DNA of 64,000 nucleotides, taken from assembly GCA_012959465.1 (NCBI GenBank), contig DUDC01000168.1, positions 1 to 64,000 of the forward strand. Direction: 5' to 3'. This DNA comes from Planctomycetaceae bacterium. GTDB lineage: Bacteria > Planctomycetota > Planctomycetia > Pirellulales > Pirellulaceae. Positions within the stretch are counted from its first letter, which is position 1; each line of letters opens with the position of its first letter. Position numbers and translations under genes: made by a program. Positions 1 to 7,690 of the stretch are shown here, piece by piece. The notes under the pieces are model-generated. The model was not told where the DNA came from. It searched no databases and saw only the letters and a program-made list of their open reading frames with translations.

Positions 1-210
1 GAAGATTCTGGCAGTGGAAGTCTTCCCAACACCTCGGGCTCCGGTGAAAAGATACGCGTGGCCGACTCGCCCCGTGTTGACCGCGTTCAACAACGCCTGA
101 CTGACCTGGTCTTGGCCAATCAACTGGTCAAACGACCTCGGTCGATAACGACGCGCTACGACAACGTAACGACGTCCTTTCTCCGAGTCCGAATTCGGCT
201 TAGAACTCAC
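1..210 (-). CDS. dnaX: DNA polymerase III subunit gamma/tau, N-terminal part (cut by left edge)
   Basis: DnaX is the AAA+ clamp-loader subunit of the replicative polymerase. Translating the minus strand from GTG at 210 gives a short polar lead, then [19 protein letters not shown], typical of the DnaX N-terminus, and [14 protein letters not shown], the Walker A loop, just before the window ends. The frame stays open upstream to a TTG at 255 that sits behind an AGGAGGT, but that sequence belongs to the SRP RNA, so the GTG at 210 is preferred; it has only a weak GGGGA in front. The SRP RNA gene directly upstream matches the scr-dnaX order known from Bacillus subtilis. Only about 70 residues are present. 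Confidence 0.93.
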   Translation of the reverse strand, partial: MSSKPNSDSEKGRRYVVVARRYRPRSFDQLIGQDQVSQALLNAVNTGRVGHAYLFTGARGVGKTSTARIF

Positions 211-237
211 GGCGTCCCCATGGGAAAAGACTGGCGA

Positions 238-325
238 AAAAGGGACCTCGCACAAGAGTACACCTCCTAGGGCTGCTCCGATTAAGGCCTGACCCGGTTA
301 AGCGGCTCCTCCTCGCGAGGCCCCC
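238..325 (-). ncRNA. ffs: Bacterial signal recognition particle RNA (4.5S-like, small type)
   Basis: SRP RNA binds Ffh and directs ribosomes making membrane proteins to the translocon. On the minus strand the conserved core GGTCAGGCC...GGAGCAGCC lies at about 271-294, matching the Ffh-binding domain. The ends pair: GGGGGCCTCGC near 325 with GCGAGGTCCCT near 241, and complementarity continues outward so that 315-336 pairs with 230-251 over 22 bp with only two G-T pairs. The mature ends could therefore lie anywhere from 325/238 to 336/230. The apical loop reads UUAAUC between CC and GG instead of the common C-GGAA-G. The gene lies directly ahead of dnaX, a known gene order. No protein-coding reading is proposed for this stretch. 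Confidence 0.93.
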
Positions 326-359
326 TTTTCGCCAGTGTTTTGATGTTTCGACTCCTAAG

Positions 360-387
360 ATGTTAACTGCTCGCCGCCCGGCGTCAA
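360..387 (-). promoter_or_regulatory. Candidate sigma70-type promoter for the SRP RNA gene
   Basis: On the minus strand TTGACG (387-382) is followed after 16 bp by TAACAT (365-360). Transcription would begin near 353, about 17 bases before the outer helix of the SRP RNA. The -35 box matches five of six consensus bases and the -10 box four of six. Position and orientation fit; no further evidence. Confidence 0.45.
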
Positions 388-473
388 ACGGGGGTGGCGG
401 TGGCTGTGGAGATTCGGTTGCGGATCGTGGATCGCGATCACCTGAGCCGCTTTGAACTGCTATGAAACGCGAC

Positions 474-2159
474 TCAGAGTTCGATTTGTTTGGCGACCGA
501 TAGACTCAGTTTTTCACGGAAGATCTTTGCATTGTGCCGAATGTCAACCGGTAGAGCCTTGTGGATCAGCACTCGATCGATCTCGGCTGTCAGCGGATGT
601 TCTTTTAGCCTGGCTTGGCACTGTTCGACAAGTTGTTCACGCGCTGCGTCCGTCGTCGGCCAATCCTCCGGCCACGGTTCTACGACCATCACCGGAATCT
701 GACTTCCCACCTCGCCGATTCCCACCAATGCTGAACGGTAGATCGCGTTGTGTCCGTTCAGTATGGCCTCACATCGAATGGTAAACAGGGTCCCGTTTTT
801 TGTCTGCACTCGGTGAGCCTTGCGACCACAGAACCAAAACCGGTCTTGTTCATCCAGGTAGCCCACGTCTCCCATCCGATGCCAGACTCGTTCACCGTCA
901 GTCACTTTGTGGACGGCATTCGCATCGCGGCGTGTAAAATACTCGTGTGTCACAACGTCGCCGCAAACCATCAATTCACCGATTTCGCCGACCGGTAGCC
1001 GTTTAACTTCATCTATCTGATGTAACGCCGCATCGCAAATACGGATCACCTGCCACTGCATGCCCGGAAATCTCGAGCCGACACAGACCCCTTGGCCATC
1101 ATGCGTTTTGTCGGCGGTTTCACCGAGCACTTCCTCGCCCGATATGGATGCGACCGGCAACGCTTCCGTGGCGCCATACGGTGTGAAGATATCTCCGTCG
1201 CTGGGAATCGCCTTTCGAATTCGACCGATTACGTGCGGAGGCACCGGCGCACCGGCCGAGAGGACTCGACGCAACGTGGGGATACGGATGTCGTGTTTCT
1301 CGCAATAGCGACCGACCGTATTCCAGAGTGCTGGCGAACCGAACGCCTGCGTGACTTTCCAATCTTCGATCGCATCCAAGATATTGCGAGGGTCGACATC
1401 GGCCGGACAAGTCGGGTTCATGACCGGAATTACGGTGGTCACTCCCATCGCACAATTAAACAATGCAAAGAGAGGAAATCCCGGCAGATCGACTTCACCG
1501 GGCTGAATGCCGTAGTGATCGCGGATCTCGGTCGCCTGCCGATCAAAGTTAATGTGTTGATAGAGCACACCTTTAGGAGGGCCAGTACTACCCGTGGTGA
1601 AGATGATGGCAGCGGAATCGCGTGCGCTGCTGTTGGTCATCTGGAAGTCCGAAACGTCCGTGTTCCGTAATTGCTCCAACGTTGTGCCACCCCACCACCA
1701 ACGACGCCCAACGGTGATATGGAATCGTGAATTCGGAAATCGGCGGCGATAGAGCGATCGAATCGCATGTGCCATCGAGATCGCTACGAAGCCATCCGGA
1801 TTCGATTCCTCCAAACAGCGGATCAAATTGCGGCGTCCCATCCCCGGATCGATCAAGACAGTGACCATTCCTGCCTTGAATAGCGCGAATACCAACGATA
1901 TGAATTCGATGCTTGGCGGTACCATAAGCACCAGCCTCGAACCTTGAGGGACGCCCAAGTTCCACAGCCCCTGGGCGATGCGATCGCTATCTTCATCCAA
2001 TTCTCGAAACGTGATCGTACGATACAGCCGCCGACCATTAGCGTCGCGTTTCAATGGTTGGGCGATGGCGATGCCACTTGGATCCTGTCGGGCCGTAGTT
2101 TGGAGGCGACCAGCAACGTTTACCGAGTCGGTACGCCCCGCCGCCTCAGGGTCGATCAA
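474..2159 (-). CDS. AMP-forming acyl-activating enzyme, OleC-like (beta-lactone synthetase / fatty acid-CoA ligase family)
   Basis: This 561-residue protein belongs to the ANL adenylating enzymes. The phosphate-binding loop IIFTTGSTGPPKG is near residue 187, the A5 motif appears as TPYGATEALPV, and the C-terminal hinge region as HRMGDVGYLDEQDRFWFCGRK. The C-terminus DIRHNAKIFREKLS and the YGATEALPV motif resemble OleC, which converts beta-hydroxy acids to beta-lactones in long-chain olefin synthesis; a general acyl-CoA ligase is the alternative. oleA, oleB and oleD are not in the window. The start ATG overlaps the end of the upstream DtxR-type gene by 14 bp, so the two are probably co-transcribed and perhaps metal-regulated. 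Confidence 0.75.
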   Translation of the reverse strand: MIDPEAAGRTDSVNVAGRLQTTARQDPSGIAIAQPLKRDANGRRLYRTITFRELDEDSDRIAQGLWNLGVPQGSRLVLMVPPSIEFISLVFALFKAGMVTVLIDPGMGRRNLIRCLEESNPDGFVAISMAHAIRSLYRRRFPNSRFHITVGRRWWWGGTTLEQLRNTDVSDFQMTNSSARDSAAIIFTTGSTGPPKGVLYQHINFDRQATEIRDHYGIQPGEVDLPGFPLFALFNCAMGVTTVIPVMNPTCPADVDPRNILDAIEDWKVTQAFGSPALWNTVGRYCEKHDIRIPTLRRVLSAGAPVPPHVIGRIRKAIPSDGDIFTPYGATEALPVASISGEEVLGETADKTHDGQGVCVGSRFPGMQWQVIRICDAALHQIDEVKRLPVGEIGELMVCGDVVTHEYFTRRDANAVHKVTDGERVWHRMGDVGYLDEQDRFWFCGRKAHRVQTKNGTLFTIRCEAILNGHNAIYRSALVGIGEVGSQIPVMVVEPWPEDWPTTDAAREQLVEQCQARLKEHPLTAEIDRVLIHKALPVDIRHNAKIFREKLSLSVAKQIEL

Positions 2160-2835
2160 CGGTCGCCTCCTCTTCGCTCAGCGGTGATACCATCAGCTTG
2201 CGGGCCGCATCGAGAGCCATCGTGATGCGACGATCATCGACTGAGACTGTCGCCGTGCCAGCCGCCTCATTGCGTGACAACACGACGCCGGTCGTCTGTA
2301 GTCGCAAACCGCTATCACTAAGGAAGCGTAAGAAGTCCGGAGATTGGTCCAGCACTCGCGTTAGACAGAACTTCGCACCGACCGGCCAATCAAGTAGGGC
2401 GGAGGTGTTTCCGGTTGGAATGGAACCGTCGGCACGGGGGATCGGATCGCCGTGTGGATCTCGGTTGGGATGCCCCAGAAAGGCGTCGATGCGATCGACC
2501 AGCAAGTCACTTACCGCATGCTCCATATGTTCGGCTTCCTCGTGAACTTCATCCCAGCTGAGATTGAGCGTTTGGACCAGAAACAGCTCGATCAAGCGAT
2601 GACGTCGCAGCACACGAAGAGCTAGCGAGCGGCCTTCATCGGTCAATTGGACTCCCTCATAGGGCGTGTACGCGACCAAATTGGCCGTGTTGAGCGATTT
2701 GATCATGCTGGTCACCGTCCCCGGTGACACATCCAGGGCAGACGCGAGTTTGCCCGTGGCAGCGGGAGCACCATCGGCCGAAACGCAAATCTGGTAGATC
2801 GTCTTGATATAGTTTTCGATCGTCAGGCTAGCCAA
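2146..2835 (-). CDS. DtxR/MntR-family metal-dependent transcriptional regulator
   Basis: About 229 residues. An N-terminal winged helix (LTIENYIKTIY, then LASALDVSPGTVTSMIKSL as recognition region) is followed by the family's metal-binding and dimerisation domain (LRRHRLIELFLV, EVHEEAEHMEHAVS, HPNRDPHGDPIP) and a C-terminal FeoA/SH3-like domain (from about residue 150). The family represses iron or manganese uptake genes when metal-loaded. The chosen start is TTG at 2835: AGGAG lies 8 bases ahead (2844-2848) and the protein then begins MASLTIENYIK, where the family normally begins. An upstream ATG at 2895 would add 20 unsupported residues. It overlaps the OleC-like gene by 14 bp. Confidence 0.88.
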   Translation of the reverse strand: MASLTIENYIKTIYQICVSADGAPAATGKLASALDVSPGTVTSMIKSLNTANLVAYTPYEGVQLTDEGRSLALRVLRRHRLIELFLVQTLNLSWDEVHEEAEHMEHAVSDLLVDRIDAFLGHPNRDPHGDPIPRADGSIPTGNTSALLDWPVGAKFCLTRVLDQSPDFLRFLSDSGLRLQTTGVVLSRNEAAGTATVSVDDRRITMALDAARKLMVSPLSEEEATVDRP

Positions 2836-3271
2836 ATGACCGACTCCTGTTGTCGTAGGCACAAGTGCAATGTCGCAGATCCGTGGAAAACGCAATGATC
2901 CGAGGTTAGGCGTTCCCTGTCAAACGGAACGGCCAAAACGGCGCTCAATCCCCACCGGCACGAGGCCGCCTCGCTGCATCTGGGCTAAGCAGCCAAGGTG
3001 GCATTGGCTCGGCCAGTTCCAGTGCTTTTGAGCCGAACGCGCTAGCGTCGGGTCTTGTCGTTAGATTTGCGTGATCTTGATAGAACCCAAGGCTAGCGGC
3101 TACGGCTCAAATCCGCATTGCCCTTGCAACGGGGGGCAAGCTTACAAGCCCCGAGGCCTACGGCTCAACGAAGGGGCAAACCAATGGCACCTGCTAGACG
3201 CTCTCGCCGGGGAAATCTACCATGTGTGGGCGATTCACTGGAATGCCTCCACATGAAGGACCCGCGGTACT
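2836..3271. other. Intergenic region between divergent genes, containing a dispersed repeat
   Basis: These 436 bases separate the DtxR-type gene (leftward) from mch (rightward), so promoters for both should lie here, though I cannot pick convincing boxes. It holds a repeat copy at 3084-3115 and a second, shortened echo of the same motif near 3150-3170 (CCTACGGCTCAA). Short open frames here lack coding character. Confidence 0.6.
3084..3115 (+). repeat. Dispersed intergenic repeat family B, copy 1
   Basis: A 32-base segment ending GCGGCTACGGCTCAAATCCG recurs in inverted orientation at 43094-43125 with 28 of 32 bases identical. Both copies are intergenic. A partial echo sits about 60 bases downstream, which suggests local duplication. 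Confidence 0.65.
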
Positions 3272-4213
3272 GTGAAAGAGTCTCTTAACAACAATGCGCT
3301 GATGTTGGTCGAAGCGATGTTGGACGACAGCGACCAACTGCGTATTGCAGATACCGTTGCCGAGTGTGGAAGTCACCGCATCGATTGCGGTATCGACTGT
3401 CGCGGCGGATTGGCGGCTGGCCGCTGGCTGTCGGAAGTGTGTCTGGGCGGCCTGGGTGAAGTTTGTTGTGAACCCGATGCGGTGATGGGTATTCGAGTCG
3501 TCGTGCAGACGGACCATCCGCTCGTCGCGTGCCTAGGTGGCCAATACGCCGGCTGGAAGATTCGCCACGGCGACTATTTCGCTATAGGCTCGGGGCCGAT
3601 GCGAGTTCTTGCGAACAAGGAAGAGCTCATCCAACATCTCGATCTGGCGACAGTGAACGACTCTGCGGTTGGGATCCTCGAGACCTCAACACTACCGACC
3701 GAAGCGGTTTGCCAGATGTTGGCCAAGTCGTGTGGTGTCGCTCCACAAGACCTGTGGTTACTGGCCGCTTCCACATCAAGTCTCGCTGGGTCCATTCAGG
3801 TAGTCGCGCGAACGGTGGAAACGGCGTTGCACCAACTTCATGAGTTCGACTTTCCCATCGAGCGAGTTGTATCGGCGTGGGGGGTAGCACCTCTTCCGCC
3901 GGTGGCCAAGAATGACCTGCAGGGGATCGGCCGCACCAACGATGCGATCTTGTATGCTGGAGACGTCACCTTGTGGTTCGACGGCGACGACGCAGAAATT
4001 CAACGAGTCGGCGAATCCGTTCCGAGTAGCGCTTCGCCTGATTACGGCGAGCCGTTCGAGGAAATATTCAAACGGTACGATTACGATTTTTACAAGATCG
4101 ATCCATCGTTATTCAGCCCGGCCCGCGTTCGCTTTATCAATGTCAAGACCGGCACCACGATGGTGTTTGGAACGATGGCAGCCGAAATTGCCGCCCGGTC
4201 GTTTGGGATTTAG
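3272..4213 (+). CDS. mch: Methenyltetrahydromethanopterin cyclohydrolase
   Basis: Mch interconverts methenyl- and formyl-tetrahydromethanopterin in the H4MPT-linked C1 pathway, a cytoplasmic route for formaldehyde oxidation shared by methanogens, methylotrophs and planctomycetes. The 313-residue length fits the family, as do family segments such as HRIDCGIDCRGGLAAGRWL near residue 34, RHGDYFAIGSGPMRVLA near 98 and GRTNDAILYAGDVTLW near 222. The start is GTG at 3272; an AAGGA lies 11 bases ahead and no in-frame ATG fits better. An ATP-grasp ligase typical of H4MPT clusters follows 8 bases later, which supports the assignment. The other pathway genes (fae, mtdB, fhc) are not in this window. Confidence 0.93.
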   Translation: MKESLNNNALMLVEAMLDDSDQLRIADTVAECGSHRIDCGIDCRGGLAAGRWLSEVCLGGLGEVCCEPDAVMGIRVVVQTDHPLVACLGGQYAGWKIRHGDYFAIGSGPMRVLANKEELIQHLDLATVNDSAVGILETSTLPTEAVCQMLAKSCGVAPQDLWLLAASTSSLAGSIQVVARTVETALHQLHEFDFPIERVVSAWGVAPLPPVAKNDLQGIGRTNDAILYAGDVTLWFDGDDAEIQRVGESVPSSASPDYGEPFEEIFKRYDYDFYKIDPSLFSPARVRFINVKTGTTMVFGTMAAEIAARSFGI

Positions 4214-4221
4214 GTGGCCAC

Positions 4222-5103
4222 TTGGACAACTCCATGAAAATCGGAGTGCTTGCTCCAGAGAATACTTGGCATTTTCGCGATCTATGTCGGGCGAGTGAGA
4301 ACGAGCGGTGCGACTTGGTTTCGGTTGCTTATTCCCGACTGCTGGGCGGCATCCCCCATTCTGACGTCCGGTCTGCTGACCAAGACCTGATGTCTTTTGA
4401 AGCTCTGCTCACCCGGGCGATGCCTGCCGGAAGTCTGGAGCAAGTGATTTTTCGCATGGATGCTCTTTGGGTTGCCCAACAGCAGGGACTGTTTTGCATC
4501 AATTCGCCGAAGGCTGTTGAGACCAGTGTCGACAAGTACCTATCGTTGGTCCGGATCAGTCGCGCCGGGTTGCCGGTTCCAGATACTCTTGTTTGTGAAA
4601 ATCATCGGGATGTGGGCGACGCTTTCGATCGGCTGGGTTCGGATGTCGTGATCAAGCCGATCTTTGGCAGCGAAGGGCGCGGGCTCATTCGGATCAATGA
4701 GCGCGAATTGGCCGAGCGTTACTATCGATTCATCGAGGGAATGGGAAGCGTCCTCTACTTACAGCGATTTGTCGATTTTGGTGGTGAGGACATCCGTGTA
4801 TTGGTGATCGGCGAGTCGTGTCTTGCCATGCGGCGGCGGGGAGTACGCGATTGGCGCAACAACATCAGCCTGGGAGGCGAAGCGGAACCGTTGGTCATGG
4901 ACGACGATCTGACCGCATTGGCGGTTAGTGCAGCGCAGGCGGTGGGTGCCGAGTTCGCTGGCGTCGATATCGGCCAAACCGCTGACGGACGTCGCTACAT
5001 CCTTGAAGTAAATGCCGCTCCAGGTTGGCGCCGTATTTCTCAAGTTTTGCAGGTTGACGTCGCCAAGCAACTGTTGCAACACATCAAACGCCGCGTTTCC
5101 TAG
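4222..5103 (+). CDS. RimK-like ATP-grasp ligase, probably for H4MPT cofactor glutamylation
   Basis: This 293-residue protein has the ATP-grasp fold: the ATP-binding strand and glycine loop VVIKPIFGSEGRGLIRI near residue 142, the central YLQRFVDFGGEDIRVLVIG near 180, and the metal-binding end FAGVDIGQ...YILEVNAAPGWR near 245-270. RimK-type enzymes join glutamate or amino acids to acceptors. Directly after mch, the likely role is addition of glutamate to tetrahydromethanopterin, as MptN does in archaea; that substrate is inferred from context only. The start is either TTG at 4222, four bases after AGGTGG, or ATG at 4234, which gives MKIGVLAPENTW. Confidence 0.82.
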   Translation: MDNSMKIGVLAPENTWHFRDLCRASENERCDLVSVAYSRLLGGIPHSDVRSADQDLMSFEALLTRAMPAGSLEQVIFRMDALWVAQQQGLFCINSPKAVETSVDKYLSLVRISRAGLPVPDTLVCENHRDVGDAFDRLGSDVVIKPIFGSEGRGLIRINERELAERYYRFIEGMGSVLYLQRFVDFGGEDIRVLVIGESCLAMRRRGVRDWRNNISLGGEAEPLVMDDDLTALAVSAAQAVGAEFAGVDIGQTADGRRYILEVNAAPGWRRISQVLQVDVAKQLLQHIKRRVS

Positions 5104-5265
5104 CAGAGTATTTTGCTTGTTCATGTTCGCCCTCTTTTTCGCCGCTTAGGGACGTAAACCCTTGCAGGGCACTCGTTCGTATGCCATGCTCAAAACTCGC
5201 TTTTAGGCGAAACAACGGAATAATCACCTTGATCTAGCTGCATGTTGCCTGCGGAGGTCTTGTCC

Positions 5266-7245
5266 ATGTCATCGTCGTCGCTGCGTTCTGCCGTGTTCCC
5301 TGTGTTGGCGGTCACATTGCTGTACGCGATGTTGGTCTATCCAACGCCTGCCCAGGACGACAGCGAGGTAAAACCGCCGTCAACTGGCGTTTCTGGTTCT
5401 GACATTACCGAAGATGACGTGACGGTCGAAACACCGGAACCAGTTGCCGAAGAAAAAGAAGACAAAGTTACCTGGCCGATGATCACGTTGGCGGTGGGAA
5501 TTGCGATTGTCCTAGCGTTAATTGTCGTGTTCAAAGTTAATGCTTTCATTGCACTCATTTCGGCCGCGATCGTCGTCAGCCTAATGGCACCTGGAGATGT
5601 CGCGATCAAGATTGACCGCGTGGCCAAGGCATTTGGCGGGACAGCGGGCGGCATCGGCATTGTCATCGCGATGGCGGCGGTCATCGGCAAGTGCATGCTA
5701 GATAGCGGCGCTGCCGATCGCATCGTGAGGTGCTTCGTAAAACTGCTCGGCGAAAAACGAGCTCCGCTGGCGTTGATGGGAAGTGGTTATGTGTTGGCGA
5801 TTCCCGTTTTCTTCGACACGGTCTTTTATCTGTTGGTTCCATTGGCGCGTTCATTGCACCGGCAGACGCAAAAACACTATCTGAAATACATTTTGGCGAT
5901 CGCCGCCGGTGGTGCCATTACCCACTCGTTGGTGCCACCCACCCCGGGTCCTTTACTCATGGCGTCGACACTCGGTGTCGACCTCGGTCTGATGATCTTA
6001 GTGGGGGCGATCGTCGCCCTGCCAGCAGCCTTGGGCGGTATTGTTTTCGCGACCATTGCCGATGCCATCATGAAGACGCCCATGCGTCCCCTGCCCGGCG
6101 ATGAAGAGGAAGTGACTCTGACGGAAGACCAACTACCTGGACTGGGTTTATCGTTGTTGCCCGTGTTGTTACCCGTGTTCCTTATATCCATTAACACCAT
6201 CTTGACGACCGTGGCCGATCAGGATCCGGTCGCCAAGTTCTCCCAGAGCTCATTCGGTGACATCCCGTTGTTGGCTGCGCGATTGCAAGTTGCTGGTGAA
6301 TCCGAGAACCTCACCGTTGAACGCCACATCTATGATCGGCTGCCGGAGCCGACCCGAAAACTGCTCGGTGCCGGCTCGCTGGATGACGATGCCAAGGCAG
6401 AATTCGAGTCCGGGTTCAACGCCTTGCTCAAAGATAAGAACCTGTTCGACGAAGATGCGTTGCTCGGCGTGAAACTCTCGGCGGAAACGAAGAGTCTGTT
6501 GAGGGCTGACCGGCAGCGGATGTCCACTGCCAATTTGCAGCACATGAATCGTCTGTTGTTGGAACAATCGCTCAACCAAGCCGACGGCCAGTCGAACGCT
6601 ATCGCGGAACACGAATGGTTGACTCCCAAGAGGAAGGCTGCCAAGTTCGGGTCCTTGATCGGGAACGCCAACTTGGCCCTCCTGTTGTCGACGATTATTG
6701 CGATCTGGATGCTCGCTAAACAACGGTCTCTCGGTCGAAATGAGATCGCAAAAGTGGTCGAAACGGCGCTGATGAGCGGCGGGGTCATTATTCTCATTAC
6801 CGCTGGTGGTGGTGCGTTTGGCGCGATGTTGAAAGCTGCCGAAATTGGTCAGGCGGTCGAGGTGTTGTTCGAATCAATCGATCAAGGCGGGCAAGGGAGT
6901 ATGGTCTACCTGTTTATCGGCTTCCTCATTGCCATGGTGCTCAAAATCGCACAGGGGTCCGGGACCGTTGCTATGATCGTTGGGTCCAGCATGATGGCTG
7001 CGATGGTCAATCCCGACGACCTTAGCTACAACATGGTCTACTTGGCGACGGCGGTCGGCGCCGGATCGCTGGTCGGGTCCTGGATGAACGACAGCGGGTT
7101 CTGGATCTTTGCCAAGATGGGTCGATTAACCGAGACCGAAGCTCTCAAATCCTGGACACTGATGTTAATCGTGCTGGGACTTGTCAGCCTTGGAATGACG
7201 GTCTTGCTAGCCACGTTCGTGCCACTCAAGGTCGTCGCTGGGTAA
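5266..7245 (+). CDS. GntP-family (gluconate-type) permease with large central insertion
   Basis: About 659 residues. Characteristic GntP segments are present: AKAFGGTAGGIGIVIAMAAV, GYVLAIPVFFDTVFYLLVPL and ITHSLVPPTPGPLLMASTLG in the first half, and AQGSGTVAMIVGSSMMAAM in the second. The family imports gluconate or related sugar acids with protons. Two additions are unusual: a signal-peptide-like start ending YPTPAQ with a following acidic linker (to about residue 65), and a hydrophilic insertion of about 140 residues between membrane segments (about residues 318-460). Typical family members are about 450 residues. The start ATG at 5266 has GGAGG 8 bases ahead; an ATG at 5242 lacks this. The substrate cannot be told from sequence. 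Confidence 0.87.
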   Translation: MSSSSLRSAVFPVLAVTLLYAMLVYPTPAQDDSEVKPPSTGVSGSDITEDDVTVETPEPVAEEKEDKVTWPMITLAVGIAIVLALIVVFKVNAFIALISAAIVVSLMAPGDVAIKIDRVAKAFGGTAGGIGIVIAMAAVIGKCMLDSGAADRIVRCFVKLLGEKRAPLALMGSGYVLAIPVFFDTVFYLLVPLARSLHRQTQKHYLKYILAIAAGGAITHSLVPPTPGPLLMASTLGVDLGLMILVGAIVALPAALGGIVFATIADAIMKTPMRPLPGDEEEVTLTEDQLPGLGLSLLPVLLPVFLISINTILTTVADQDPVAKFSQSSFGDIPLLAARLQVAGESENLTVERHIYDRLPEPTRKLLGAGSLDDDAKAEFESGFNALLKDKNLFDEDALLGVKLSAETKSLLRADRQRMSTANLQHMNRLLLEQSLNQADGQSNAIAEHEWLTPKRKAAKFGSLIGNANLALLLSTIIAIWMLAKQRSLGRNEIAKVVETALMSGGVIILITAGGGAFGAMLKAAEIGQAVEVLFESIDQGGQGSMVYLFIGFLIAMVLKIAQGSGTVAMIVGSSMMAAMVNPDDLSYNMVYLATAVGAGSLVGSWMNDSGFWIFAKMGRLTETEALKSWTLMLIVLGLVSLGMTVLLATFVPLKVVAG

Positions 7246-7256
7246 AGGTGCGTCGG

Positions 7257-7526
7257 ATGGAAAGACGTTTCCGGAAACGAAATAAGCCCAGCGGCGTGGG
7301 CGGGTTCCTTGTCGCTACGCTCGTTGTCACGTGCCTATTTCTAATGCTGAACGTTCCTTTCGTTCGCTTCCTACATATCTGGTCGGTTCAGTACTGGAAT
7401 CAACTTGCCCATCCCAAAGTGGCTCAGCTGACGATGCTCATCGGTCCGCTCGTATTGTTGATGCTCGAGTGGTGCGTGGTCGATACGCTGGTGAATCGGC
7501 TCTCGGGCGAGTCCCGCAGCCGTTGA
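7257..7526 (+). CDS. Small membrane protein of unknown function
   Basis: This protein of 89 residues has a basic N-terminus (MERRFRKRNKPSG) and two hydrophobic stretches, FLVATLVVTCLFLMLNVPFV and MLIGPLVLLMLEWCVVDTLV, which would cross the membrane twice. It starts 11 bases after the permease stop with AAGGTG 6 bases ahead of ATG 7257; a GTG at 7248 is the alternative start. Co-transcription with the permease is likely, so it may be an accessory subunit, but no family is recognised. Confidence 0.65.
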   Translation: MERRFRKRNKPSGVGGFLVATLVVTCLFLMLNVPFVRFLHIWSVQYWNQLAHPKVAQLTMLIGPLVLLMLEWCVVDTLVNRLSGESRSR

Positions 7527-7690
7527 TGCGACACCGAGCATTGAACAAGAAACCACGTATAGATGCCGTGTCTTTGTGCTTTCTATGAAGGACACACCGT
7601 TGGCAAGTGGTTTTCCTAGTTCAATTTTAAAAAGGCAAAATTAGTGTTGCTTTCTGGAGTCGGTGTTCGCTGTTCGGGGAGCAAGTTGCC

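Noticed and set aside
211-255. Extended dnaX start at TTG 255 with AGGAGGT upstream
   Set aside because: The apparent ribosome-binding site and TTG lie inside the SRP RNA 3' half; the GTG at 210 begins the normal DnaX sequence.
3071-3256. Small open frame in the dtxR-mch gap
   Set aside because: It runs through the dispersed repeat and has no ribosome-binding site or recognisable sequence.
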